A stretch of DNA of 64,000 nucleotides from contig PHBU01000001.1 in the NCBI GenBank assembly GCA_002840685.1, positions 434,001 to 498,000 of the forward strand. Direction: 5' to 3'. Under the pieces are notes generated by a model. The model saw nothing but the letters and a program-made list of their open reading frames with translations. It did not search any database and had not been told where the DNA came from. Within the stretch, counting starts at the first letter, position 1. Each line of letters starts with the position of its first letter. Below are positions 44,797 to 53,282 of the stretch, in pieces. The DNA comes from Chloroflexi bacterium HGW-Chloroflexi-6 (GTDB lineage Bacteria; Chloroflexota; Anaerolineae; Anaerolineales; Villigracilaceae). The position numbers and the translations under genes were made by a program.

Positions 44797-46294
44797 GCCC
44801 CTTACCCCGCCATTTAACAAAGTTCTCATCGCCAACCGTGGAGAGATTGCCATCCGCATCCTGCGCGCCTGCAAAGAACTCGGGATCAAAACCGTTGCGG
44901 TCTACGCTGAGGCGGATGCCAATGCCATGCACGTGCGCCTGGCGGATGAGGCGATTCTGCTTGGGGCCTCTGCGCCAAAAGAGTCATATCTCAACATCGA
45001 GAAAATTCTGGATGCGGCCAGGCAAACCGACGCACAGGCCATCCATCCCGGGTACGGATTCCTGTCCGAGAACGCGGACTTTGCCGATGCGGTTTCTGCC
45101 GCCGGGCTGACCTTTATCGGCCCGCCCGCCAGCGCCATCCGCGCGATGGGCGACAAAGCCCGGGCCAAGATCACGATGAAAGCTGCCGGGGTGCCAACCG
45201 TTCCCGGTGCCGAGGGGCTGTCCGCGCTGGATGAGTATCTCGCAGCAGCGGAGCAGATCGGGTATCCCATTTTGGTCAAAGCGGCGGCCGGGGGCGGCGG
45301 AAAAGGCATGCGCCTGGTCCGTTCCGCATCAGAAATGGCCGAAGCGCTCGAGGCAGCCCGGCGTGAATCTCAAAATGCCTTTGGCGATGAGCGCCTGCTG
45401 ATCGAAAAATATATCGAAAACGCCCACCACATCGAATTCCAGGTTTTTGGCGACCAGCACGGCAACTTGGTGCATCTTTTTGAGCGCGAATGTTCGGTGC
45501 AGCGCCGCCACCAGAAAATCATCGAGGAATCCCCCTCGCCGCTGCTGACGCCCGAACTTCGCGAAAAAATGGGCGCTGCTGCCGTTAATGCTGCCAGGGC
45601 TGTCAATTATTTCAATGCAGGCACGATCGAGTTTATTTATGATTCTCTGCTCTCCAGCTTCTACTTTCTGGAGATGAACACCCGCCTGCAAGTCGAACAC
45701 CCTGTTACAGAGGCCGTTACCGGACTGGATTTGGCCCAGTGGCAAATTCGGGTGGCCGCTGGCGAGAAATTCCCGTTTGCACAGGGTGATCTGTCCCAGC
45801 GCGGGCATGCCATCGAGTGCCGAATTTATGCAGAAGACCCGGCCAACGGTTTTTTACCGTCCACGGGCAAGATCTTGCAATTTATCGCGCCGCAAGGCCC
45901 GGGGATCCGCGTCGATGCAGGTTTGGCGAATGACACAGAAGTGACTCACTTCTACGATCCGCTGCTGGCGAAGATCATCGTTAGCGCAGAAACGCGCGAG
46001 GCGGCCATCCGGCGCATGCAGCTCGCGCTCAAAGAGACCGTTTTGCACGGCGTCGCCAGCAACCTGGACTTTTTACAGGCCATCCTGGCGCACCCGGACT
46101 TTGCCGAAGGCAAGATTCACACCAAATGGGTGGAGACAAGTTTCGATTGGCAGCCTGCAAATGCGCCGCTCGAGGCGCTGATTGCGGCTGCACTAACAGA
46201 CACAATGGTTGAAAATCGAAAATCACAGATCACAAGTTCAAATGAGCCTGACCCTTTCAGCCCGTGGAAGAGTGGCAGCCGGTTTCGGGTATAA
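44795..46294 (+). CDS. accC: Biotin carboxylase subunit, MCC-alpha-like but lacking BT and biotinyl domains
   Basis: A 499-aa ATP-grasp enzyme that carboxylates biotin. Motifs: NKVLIANRGEIAIRILRACKELG in parts, HPGYGFLSENADFA, KAAAGGGGKGMRLV, the ERECSVQRRHQKIIEESPS loop in parts, and EMNTRLQVEHPVTE with the catalytic Glu/Arg. After the normal carboxylase end (about 445) it continues to DPFSPWKSGSRFRV and stops. In MCC/PCC alpha chains that motif starts the BT domain, with a biotinyl domain after it; both are missing. Codons at 46208-46242 are heptamer-derived. Biotin carrier protein must come from elsewhere. Confidence 0.9.
   Translation: MPLTPPFNKVLIANRGEIAIRILRACKELGIKTVAVYAEADANAMHVRLADEAILLGASAPKESYLNIEKILDAARQTDAQAIHPGYGFLSENADFADAVSAAGLTFIGPPASAIRAMGDKARAKITMKAAGVPTVPGAEGLSALDEYLAAAEQIGYPILVKAAAGGGGKGMRLVRSASEMAEALEAARRESQNAFGDERLLIEKYIENAHHIEFQVFGDQHGNLVHLFERECSVQRRHQKIIEESPSPLLTPELREKMGAAAVNAARAVNYFNAGTIEFIYDSLLSSFYFLEMNTRLQVEHPVTEAVTGLDLAQWQIRVAAGEKFPFAQGDLSQRGHAIECRIYAEDPANGFLPSTGKILQFIAPQGPGIRVDAGLANDTEVTHFYDPLLAKIIVSAETREAAIRRMQLALKETVLHGVASNLDFLQAILAHPDFAEGKIHTKWVETSFDWQPANAPLEALIAAALTDTMVENRKSQITSSNEPDPFSPWKSGSRFRV
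46208..46242. repeat. Heptamer array in the accC C-terminal codons
   Basis: Five 7-bp units (GTTGAAA-ATCGAAA and three more) translated as part of VENRKSQITSSNE. Same word family as the array before glyQS. Confidence 0.55.
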
Positions 46295-46295
46295 T
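46290..46295 (+). promoter_or_regulatory. -10 element of gatC, overlapping the accC stop
   Basis: TATAAT with a 7-nt gap to the gatC ATG; the accC stop codon TAA lies inside it. No ribosome binding site, so gatC is probably read from a leaderless mRNA. Confidence 0.6.
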
Positions 46296-46302
46296 CGCCC
46301 GC

Positions 46303-46593
46303 ATGTCTGATCTTACCCTGCAAGAAGTTGAACATATTGCCAAACTGGCCCGGCTCGAATTGACCGACGAGGAAAAGGCGCGTTACCGCGAACAGCTCTC
46401 GGCCATTCTTGAGCATGTTGCCCGCTTACAGGAATTGGACACCTCCGATATTCCGCCGATGTCTGCGGTTTTTGGCGGCGAAAGCCACCTGCGCGCCGAT
46501 CAATCCCGCCCCGGCCTGACCACCGAAGCCCTGCTGAAAAACGCCCCGGAGCAGGAAAAATCCCAGTTTAAAATACCGCCAGTGTTTGAGTAA
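46303..46593 (+). CDS. gatC: Asp-tRNA(Asn)/Glu-tRNA(Gln) amidotransferase subunit C
   Basis: A 96-aa small helical subunit that stabilises GatA in the GatCAB complex, which converts misacylated Glu-tRNA(Gln) or Asp-tRNA(Asn). Signature EVEHIAKLARLELTDEEKARY near the N-terminus (in parts), LSAILEHVARLQELDTS and the C-terminal LRAD. The ATG at 46303 gives the normal N-terminus MSDLTLQEVEHIA; it lies 7 nt after a TATAAT. gatB is not in the window. Confidence 0.94.
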   Translation: MSDLTLQEVEHIAKLARLELTDEEKARYREQLSAILEHVARLQELDTSDIPPMSAVFGGESHLRADQSRPGLTTEALLKNAPEQEKSQFKIPPVFE

Positions 46594-46597
46594 AAAT

Positions 46598-46672
46598 GTC
46601 AGGTATCAGGTGTCAGGTGTCAGGTAAAAACTGGCAGACCTGACACCTGACACCTCGCGCCTGATACCTTAT
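46598..46672. repeat. Inverted heptamer arrays between gatC and gatA
   Basis: Left: four units at 46598-46625 (GTCAGGT-ATCAGGT then GTCAGGT twice). Right: five units at 46638-46672 beginning ACCTGAC-ACCTGAC. The two form a long imperfect hairpin with a 12-nt loop and the right array ends in the gatA ATG (46671). Confidence 0.85.
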
Positions 46673-48161
46673 GACCCTAACCGACCTGACCCTGACCGAA
46701 GCCCAGACCCTGCTGCAAAAGGGCGAAATTTCCAGCCGCGAACTGACTCAGGCTCACCTCGAGCGCATCGCCGCGCTGGATGGAGCTTTGCATTCCTTTT
46801 TGCATGTCGATGCCGAAGGGGCGTTGATCCAGGCGGATGAGGCAGACCAAAGACGGCGCGCAGGGGCGCATCGCGATGCGCCCCTACTTGGAATCCCCCT
46901 GGCAGTTAAAGATGTTCTCGTGGTGGACGGAATGCCCTGCACCTGCGGCTCGAAGATCCTTGAAGGCTACCGCCCACCATTCACCGCCACAGCCGTGCAA
47001 AAACTACAGGCGGCGGGGATGGTCATCCTCGGCAAGACCAACACCGACGAATTTGCGATGGGCTCCAGTACTGAGAACTCAGCCTATGGCGTGACTCACA
47101 ACCCCTGGGATGTGGAGCGCGTGCCGGGCGGCTCTTCAGGCGGATCGGCGGCGGCGGTTGCAGCGCGCTTTGCGACGCTGGCGCTGGGCTCGGATACGGG
47201 CGGCAGTGTCCGCCAACCGGCCTCGTTCTGCGGTGTGACAGGACTCAAACCAACCTACGGACGGGTTTCGCGCTACGGGCTGGTAGCCTACGGCTCGTCG
47301 CTCGACAGTGTCGGCGCTTTTGGACGCTCCGCCCAGGATGTGGCGGCGGTCTTCAGCGCGATGTCTGGCCGCGATGAACTGGATGCCACCTCGCAGGATG
47401 TCCCCGTTCCGAATGTTGATTTGCGATTAAACGGCGAACGGCCCCTGCGCGGAGTCCGCATCGGCGTGCCGCAAGAATATTTTATTGACGGTATCCAGGC
47501 CGAGGTGGAAAGCGCCGTGCGCGAAGCCATCCGCCAGCTGCAAGGCCTGGGCGCGGAAATAGTCCCCGTCAGCCTGCCGCACACCCAATACGCGCTTCCT
47601 GTTTATTACCTGATCGCCCCGGCGGAGGCTTCGGCCAACCTGGCGCGTTTCGATGGCATCCGTTATGGCCCGCGCGTGACGGGCAATTCGATGTGGGATG
47701 TTTTTACCAAGACGCGCGGCGAGAAGTTTGGCGATGAGGCCACCCGGCGTATCATGCTCGGCACGTATGCGCTGTCAGCAGGCTATTACGATGCTTTTTA
47801 CGGCCAGGCCCAAAAAGTGCGCACGCTGATCCGGCGCGATTTTGAGCAGGTCTTTACCCAGGTTGATGCGGTTGCCTGCCCGGTTGCGCCGACCACTGCC
47901 TTTAAGATCGGCGCCCACGGCGATGCGCAGCACTTCGATCCACTGGCAATGTACCTGGAAGATGTCTTCAGCCTGCCCGCCAACCTGGCCGGGGTACCGG
48001 GGCTGGCTTTCCCGGTCGGCTTCGACGCGGGCGGCTTGCCGGTCGGGATGCAGTTGATGGGGCCGCATTTTGGCGAGGCCGGCCTGCTGCGCACGGCGCA
48101 CGCTTACCAGCAGGCGACCGATTGGCATTTGGCGAAGCCGACCATGGAAGACGGACGATAG
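46671..48161 (+). CDS. gatA: Asp-tRNA(Asn)/Glu-tRNA(Gln) amidotransferase subunit A
   Basis: A 496-aa amidase-signature subunit that releases ammonia from glutamine. The Ser-cisSer-Lys triad is intact: Lys80 (LAVKD), Ser155 in GGSSGGSA and Ser179 in DTGGSV. Residues 65-72 (GAHRDAPL) are encoded by a 22-bp perfect palindrome at 46863-46884. Its ATG lies at the end of a heptamer array and its stop codon (TAG, 48159-48161) lies inside the next one. Confidence 0.95.
   Translation: MTLTDLTLTEAQTLLQKGEISSRELTQAHLERIAALDGALHSFLHVDAEGALIQADEADQRRRAGAHRDAPLLGIPLAVKDVLVVDGMPCTCGSKILEGYRPPFTATAVQKLQAAGMVILGKTNTDEFAMGSSTENSAYGVTHNPWDVERVPGGSSGGSAAAVAARFATLALGSDTGGSVRQPASFCGVTGLKPTYGRVSRYGLVAYGSSLDSVGAFGRSAQDVAAVFSAMSGRDELDATSQDVPVPNVDLRLNGERPLRGVRIGVPQEYFIDGIQAEVESAVREAIRQLQGLGAEIVPVSLPHTQYALPVYYLIAPAEASANLARFDGIRYGPRVTGNSMWDVFTKTRGEKFGDEATRRIMLGTYALSAGYYDAFYGQAQKVRTLIRRDFEQVFTQVDAVACPVAPTTAFKIGAHGDAQHFDPLAMYLEDVFSLPANLAGVPGLAFPVGFDAGGLPVGMQLMGPHFGEAGLLRTAHAYQQATDWHLAKPTMEDGR
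46863..46884. repeat. In-frame palindrome inside gatA
   Basis: A 22-bp perfect palindrome with half-site GGGGCGCATCG, followed by TAC. Belongs to a GTAGGGGCGCA...TGCGCCCCTAC type that is common as intergenic repeats. Related to the glyS palindrome at 339-356. Confidence 0.8.
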
Positions 48162-48181
48162 ACCAAAGACGAATGATACGC
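48147..48181. repeat. Left heptamer array of orphan-gene unit
   Basis: Five 7-bp units all starting GA (GAAGACG-GACGATA and three more) containing the gatA stop codon and the start codon of the orphan gene. Inverted partner at 49041-49068. Confidence 0.6.
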
Positions 48182-48955
48182 AATACCCCTCGCGAATTTG
48201 TTGTTACCGTGGCATCCGACAAAATCCGCTTTATTTTGCCGGATGGGCAGGTTTTGTGTGAAAAAGACAACATTGTTATACTTGATTCAGAAGATAAAAT
48301 CGTGGAAATAGGGGAATCGCCGGAAAGTATGCAAAAACAATTTCCGGCAATGTGGCAGAAAATGGAAGGCGAGGTGACTTTGCTGAACCCGTTTTCTAAC
48401 ACAAACTTTAACCCGTATTTGGCAACCACTCTCCTTGACCACATTGCTTTTCGGGTTCTGCGAGACAAGTTTAAAAAGGGTTCCGTGCTTTTTCGGGACA
48501 AATTAGCCTGGAACATCGTTTTTCCCGGCTATGATGAACTTGACCAGCACGCTAAAGATAGGTTTGAGTTTTACATGGCAACCCCCGGGTTTGTTGTAAC
48601 GAAAAGCTTGCGCATCAATGATGTTCAAAGGGATATACAGGTTTTTCTTGATGCTCAGTCATTCCTGAAAAATCTTGCTTTCTTGCCGGGTCTGGCTGTT
48701 TTTGTTATGTTATGGGCTTTTGCAAATGGGATGTTTGCGCCAGTGTTTTTACCTGGGAGACAATCTGGGCTTGTATTCCTACCGGTAATGGGGTTATGCT
48801 GGTTTGTAGGTTCTTTTTTGCTGTTATTGATCTGGAAAGCCAAATACCAAAATGGCATCCCTTATGAAATGATTATGGCAATGTTGGGCCATGACCGGTT
48901 TGGATTGTCCGGGGCTGTGGTTAACTGGCTTTTTGATCGTAAAAAACAGGTGTAG
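48173..48955 (+). CDS. Orphan membrane protein bracketed by heptamer arrays
   Basis: Not recognised; 260 aa. The N-terminal two thirds are soluble-looking (VTVASDKIRFILPDGQVLCEKDN), and two hydrophobic segments lie near the C-terminus (about 167-195 and 200-222), followed by a short cytoplasmic-type tail ending DRKKQV. Base composition is clearly more A/T-rich than gatA and galE on either side, which suggests acquisition. The ATG at 48173 is chosen because an earlier one lies inside gatA. There is no good ribosome binding site. Expression may depend on read-through from gatA. Confidence 0.65.
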   Translation: MIRNTPREFVVTVASDKIRFILPDGQVLCEKDNIVILDSEDKIVEIGESPESMQKQFPAMWQKMEGEVTLLNPFSNTNFNPYLATTLLDHIAFRVLRDKFKKGSVLFRDKLAWNIVFPGYDELDQHAKDRFEFYMATPGFVVTKSLRINDVQRDIQVFLDAQSFLKNLAFLPGLAVFVMLWAFANGMFAPVFLPGRQSGLVFLPVMGLCWFVGSFLLLLIWKAKYQNGIPYEMIMAMLGHDRFGLSGAVVNWLFDRKKQV

Positions 48956-49040
48956 TTTTTGGCAAATTCTACATTGCCAACAGCACACTGTTTGTGTTGT
49001 AAAAGTTCCAATGCGTTGAAGGGTGCCAGCTTCTAAATTT

Positions 49041-49068
49041 CATCCTTCATCCTTCATTCATCATCCTT
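49041..49068. repeat. Right heptamer array of orphan-gene unit
   Basis: Four 7-bp units: CATCCTT-CATCCTT, CATTCAT, CATCCTT. Ends 10 nt before the galE ATG, with TTTGGAG between. Confidence 0.8.
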
Positions 49069-49078
49069 TGGAGTCCCC

Positions 49079-50053
<975 letters not shown>

Positions 50054-50055
50054 AA

Positions 50056-50703
50056 ATGTTAACCTTACTGGTGGTTTTGCTTGGCTGGTTGCTTTCGCTG
50101 GCGCTGCATGAGTTTTCGCACGCCTTCGTAGCCTACCATGGGGGGGACTATACGGTCAAAGACAAGGGCTACCTTGATTTCGACTTGTTCAAGTACACCC
50201 ATCCAGTTTACTCGTTCCTGCTGCCGATGATTATCCTGATCATGGGCGGGATCGGTCTGCCCGGCGGGGCAGTTTATATCGAAACCTGGCGGCTGCGCTC
50301 CCGCTGGTGGGAAACCGCCGTTTCGCTGGCCGGGCCGACCTCCAACCTGGTGATCGCGATCGGGCTTTCGATCGTGTTGCAATTTGATTTTGTCGCCAAT
50401 TCACTGGTTGGGCCGGGACTGGCCTTTCTGGCGCTCTTGCAGGTGACGGCTGCGCTGTTCAACATGCTGCCGATTCCCCCATTCGACGGTTACGGCGCGC
50501 TGCGCCCTCACCTTAATACGCCCTTGCGTATGCAAATCGACAATTTTGGCCGGTTTTCGCTGTGGATCGTGATCTTATTGTTCTGGTATGTGCCCGTCGT
50601 CAGCGATGTATTCTGGACTGTGGTTTATATCTTTGCCGGTTTTATCAACATTCCGATTGATCTATCGTGGCTGGGTTACGATCAGTTTATGTTCTGGAAA
50701 TAA
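50056..50703 (+). CDS. M50-family site-2 protease-like membrane metalloprotease
   Basis: A 215-aa integral membrane zinc protease. The zinc motif HExxH appears as LHEFSHAFVAY (His near 18) in the first helix, GPTSNLVIA follows, and the third ligand lies in the NMLPIPPFDGYGAL segment. No PDZ domain, so it belongs to the compact rhomboid-like/SpoIVFB-type M50 group. Start is the ATG at 50056, right behind galE. Ends at a heptamer-built hairpin. Confidence 0.87.
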   Translation: MLTLLVVLLGWLLSLALHEFSHAFVAYHGGDYTVKDKGYLDFDLFKYTHPVYSFLLPMIILIMGGIGLPGGAVYIETWRLRSRWWETAVSLAGPTSNLVIAIGLSIVLQFDFVANSLVGPGLAFLALLQVTAALFNMLPIPPFDGYGALRPHLNTPLRMQIDNFGRFSLWIVILLFWYVPVVSDVFWTVVYIFAGFINIPIDLSWLGYDQFMFWK

Positions 50704-50719
50704 GTTCTTTGCTCAGCAT

Positions 50720-50763
50720 AAAAGAAAGTGGAAAGTAGATCAACCTACTTTCCACTTTCTTTT
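50720..50763. terminator. Heptamer-built hairpin acting as a convergent terminator
   Basis: Perfect 19-bp inverted repeat (AAAAGAAAGTGGAAAGTAG and complement), 6-nt loop, T-rich on both exits. Built from the same 7-bp words as 40550 and 42237. Separates the M50 gene from the AOR gene. Confidence 0.85.
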
Positions 50764-52739
50764 TATTTCGGCAGCTTGCCCAACTGGCCGGGTGTGAAGT
50801 TATCAGGCACAGAACTTGGCCCGGCTTCGAACCCGGCCCGAATTCCATCCAGAGTTTCGTTCCAGAAATCGCGCGCAGCGGCGAATTTGTCCACGCGGAA
50901 GCGTTCGAGCCAGGCCAACAATTCGGGGTCTTTCAGGCCATCGCTTTCCCACTGGACCAGGAATCCCATCAGCAAGTCGATCACCCGCTCGCTCTCCCAG
51001 AAAACAATCTTCCCGGTTTCGCGCTCAAAGATTTCGCGTGAAAGTTTGAACTGGTGGGCCTTGTAATCCACTTCCAAGCCGTAATGCGCCCGTAAAATCT
51101 CATCGGTGATGACTTCTGACCACTTGCGGTGAAAACGGCAAATGCCGCTGTTCTCGTTGAACAACTCATAGGTCATGCGCTCGACATTTTTACGACCCAG
51201 CATTTCGGGCTGAACAAAATCGACCCCGTAATAAACAAAATACTTGCCCATCATCGGCATCGGGCTGATCATACCCGGCACCCAATACTGGTTGGGAACC
51301 ATGCAGCCCTGCTCGCCGTGGCTGATAAAAACCGCCCGGTCAACGCTGCGAATGCCATGCGTTCGGTCCAGTTCGAGGGCCGCCGCGCGGATTCCCTGAC
51401 GGAAAATCGCCGCCTTCGGTTCGAAGAGAATCGCTCGCGCCAGATCCATTGCGTACTGGGCATTGAGCATACTGTCGTTGACGATGTCGAACCGGGCCGG
51501 GTCGTCGGCGTAGCTGAAGCGCAGCCGGTCGGCAGGTGGAAAGCCATACTCATGCGGGTCGATCAAACCGTCAGAAACCAATTCCATGATCCAGGCCAGC
51601 GTTCCGCCGCTCTGGATCGAGTCGAAACCCATCGCATCGACAAAATCGTTCAGCAATTCTGCCGCGCGCTGGTCGAAGACCCCCACCTGCGGCCCCAGAA
51701 CGTGGTACGGCTCATAATCCTTCTTGTATTGGCCATTCATCTTCTTGCAGACCACCGGGCAAGGTTCGCCGCAGTGCTGGAACTGCTTGGGCTTGATGGT
51801 TTCCTCATTGAACTGCGCCAAGTAATGCTTCAGGATGAAATTCTCATGCTGACGCAAACGCGACTGGACACTCTCATACATCGAGCGATAATTGAAACTC
51901 AGGATGCGCTCGTTCAGGTCGCGCATGTTGACGCCGAACGTGCCGCCGGTCTCGAACTCCGGCACATAGCGATATTTCTCGGTCACAGCCAGGTCGGTCT
52001 GGATGGTTTTCTTGCCGAAATGCTCCAGAAAATAGCGGTCGATCTCGGTCGAGTCGCGCAGATCGGGGTCGGCCCACTCGCCGCCAAAAACAATCGCCGC
52101 GATGTTGTGATACTGGAACAGGCGGCTGCCCAATCCGCCGCGCCCGGCCCAATCGACCACGGCCGTAAAAGCCCCCTTGCGCACCGGGCTGGAGCCGATC
52201 GCACCCTCCTCCGTATATTTGGCCGCCGGGCCGACAGCGCAAATCCGCAGCTTGTCGGGAGCATATTCCATAGCATAACGATCGTAAACCGCCTGCTGCA
52301 GGGCAAAAAAACCGCTTAACGGCGCGCCATCCGGGCTGGCGTAGCTGGCCCACAGGGCATCGGCGTTGATCGGCTCGAGACGCACCCGAATTTCGCCTGC
52401 CTTGTGGTTGAGCAGCAGCACACTCGGCGTCTCTGCCCGCCCGCGCAAGGCCACATAGTTGACACCCACACCGTGGAAGGTATAAGCCGCGCCGCCCATA
52501 CTCGAAAGGTAAAAACCCTCCCACTGCGGGCTCCAGGCGCTGAACACCAGCCGCCGCGAACCGGGGATCGAACTGCCCGCCAGCAGGCCCTCGCCAAAGG
52601 TAAAACTATCCGGGTACGTGTTGAATCGCTGCCAGCCATAATCGGCCGGACCAAGCACGCTCTCGTCGATCGGGCGCAGGTACCAGTTGCCATTATTAAG
52701 ATGCACCGTCAATTCGCGTTGAATGATCGGGTAGGTCAT
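50763..52739 (-). CDS. Aldehyde:ferredoxin oxidoreductase family protein
   Basis: A 658-aa tungsten- or molybdenum-pterin enzyme of the AOR family, oxidising aldehydes with ferredoxin. The [4Fe-4S] ligands are Cys323, Cys327, Cys331 in CGEPCPVVCKK (C-x3-C-x3-C) with a fourth Cys near 534 (SGICRF). The N-terminal domain carries WEGFYLSSMGGAAYTFHGVG with the pterin-binding glycine region. Longer than typical archaeal AOR (about 605 aa). No moaD or cofactor genes adjoin it. Oxygen-sensitive enzymes like this fit an anaerobe. Confidence 0.88.
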   Translation of the reverse strand: MTYPIIQRELTVHLNNGNWYLRPIDESVLGPADYGWQRFNTYPDSFTFGEGLLAGSSIPGSRRLVFSAWSPQWEGFYLSSMGGAAYTFHGVGVNYVALRGRAETPSVLLLNHKAGEIRVRLEPINADALWASYASPDGAPLSGFFALQQAVYDRYAMEYAPDKLRICAVGPAAKYTEEGAIGSSPVRKGAFTAVVDWAGRGGLGSRLFQYHNIAAIVFGGEWADPDLRDSTEIDRYFLEHFGKKTIQTDLAVTEKYRYVPEFETGGTFGVNMRDLNERILSFNYRSMYESVQSRLRQHENFILKHYLAQFNEETIKPKQFQHCGEPCPVVCKKMNGQYKKDYEPYHVLGPQVGVFDQRAAELLNDFVDAMGFDSIQSGGTLAWIMELVSDGLIDPHEYGFPPADRLRFSYADDPARFDIVNDSMLNAQYAMDLARAILFEPKAAIFRQGIRAAALELDRTHGIRSVDRAVFISHGEQGCMVPNQYWVPGMISPMPMMGKYFVYYGVDFVQPEMLGRKNVERMTYELFNENSGICRFHRKWSEVITDEILRAHYGLEVDYKAHQFKLSREIFERETGKIVFWESERVIDLLMGFLVQWESDGLKDPELLAWLERFRVDKFAAARDFWNETLDGIRAGFEAGPSSVPDNFTPGQLGKLPK

Positions 52740-52781
52740 AAATTCTCCTTGAACCTGGCAGATATTTTACCTGCAATCTAC

Positions 52782-52787
52782 TATAAT
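52782..52787 (+). promoter_or_regulatory. -10 element of the NYN-domain gene
   Basis: TATAAT, 6 nt before the ATG at 52794, no ribosome binding site. Divergent from the AOR gene. Confidence 0.55.
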
Positions 52788-52793
52788 GCTGCC

Positions 52794-53282
52794 ATGCCAA
52801 CCCTGATCGACGGACACAACCTGATTCCCAAAATGGGGCTGCGGCTCGATTCGGTCGATGATGAATTGGATCTAGTCACCCGTCTGAACGAATTCTGCCG
52901 CCTGAGCCGCAAAACCGGTCTGGAAGTGTATTTCGACGGAGCGCCCTCCCCGCAGGCTGGCCCCCGCACGATCGGCCTGGTCAAAGCCCATTTCGTGCGC
53001 CTCGGTCTGACAGCGGATGATGCCATCCGCGACCGGTTGCGCGCCCTGGGCAGATCCGCCAAAAACTGGAGCGTGGTCAGTTCCGATCGCCAGGTGCAGG
53101 CCAACGCTCGCGCCGCTTATGCGCGGGTCATCACATCCGAAGAGTTTGCCGCCGAAGTGATCAACACTCTGCGCGCCGGACCGCCTGCCAACGCAAAAAA
53201 GAGCAACATGACCGAAAGCGAGCTGACCGAATGGCTGGCATTGTTCGGCGAAAAAGGAACCAAGGATAAACCAAAATTCTAA
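52794..53282 (+). CDS. NYN-domain (YacP-like) ribonuclease
   Basis: A 162-aa PIN-like endoribonuclease of the NYN family (DUF901/YacP; Rae1 in Bacillus). Visible: LIDGHNLI at the N-terminus with the first catalytic Asp, EVYFDGAPSP with the second, and WSVVSSDRQVQANARAAYARV with the third acidic site. The start is the ATG at 52794 behind a TATAAT; longer frames upstream overlap the divergent AOR gene. Confidence 0.85.
   Translation: MPTLIDGHNLIPKMGLRLDSVDDELDLVTRLNEFCRLSRKTGLEVYFDGAPSPQAGPRTIGLVKAHFVRLGLTADDAIRDRLRALGRSAKNWSVVSSDRQVQANARAAYARVITSEEFAAEVINTLRAGPPANAKKSNMTESELTEWLALFGEKGTKDKPKF

Noticed and set aside
48122-48172. Earlier start of the orphan membrane gene overlapping gatA
   Set aside because: It lies entirely in gatA coding sequence and has no ribosome binding site; the ATG at 48173 is more likely, though not certain.
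40550-49068. Heptamer arrays as CRISPR or short-spacer arrays
   Set aside because: Units are 7 bp without spacers, words differ between sites, and no cas genes are present.
52404-52793. Longer form of the NYN RNase starting inside the divergent AOR gene
   Set aside because: That part is the antisense of AOR; the ATG at 52794 sits 6 nt after a TATAAT and gives the family N-terminus.
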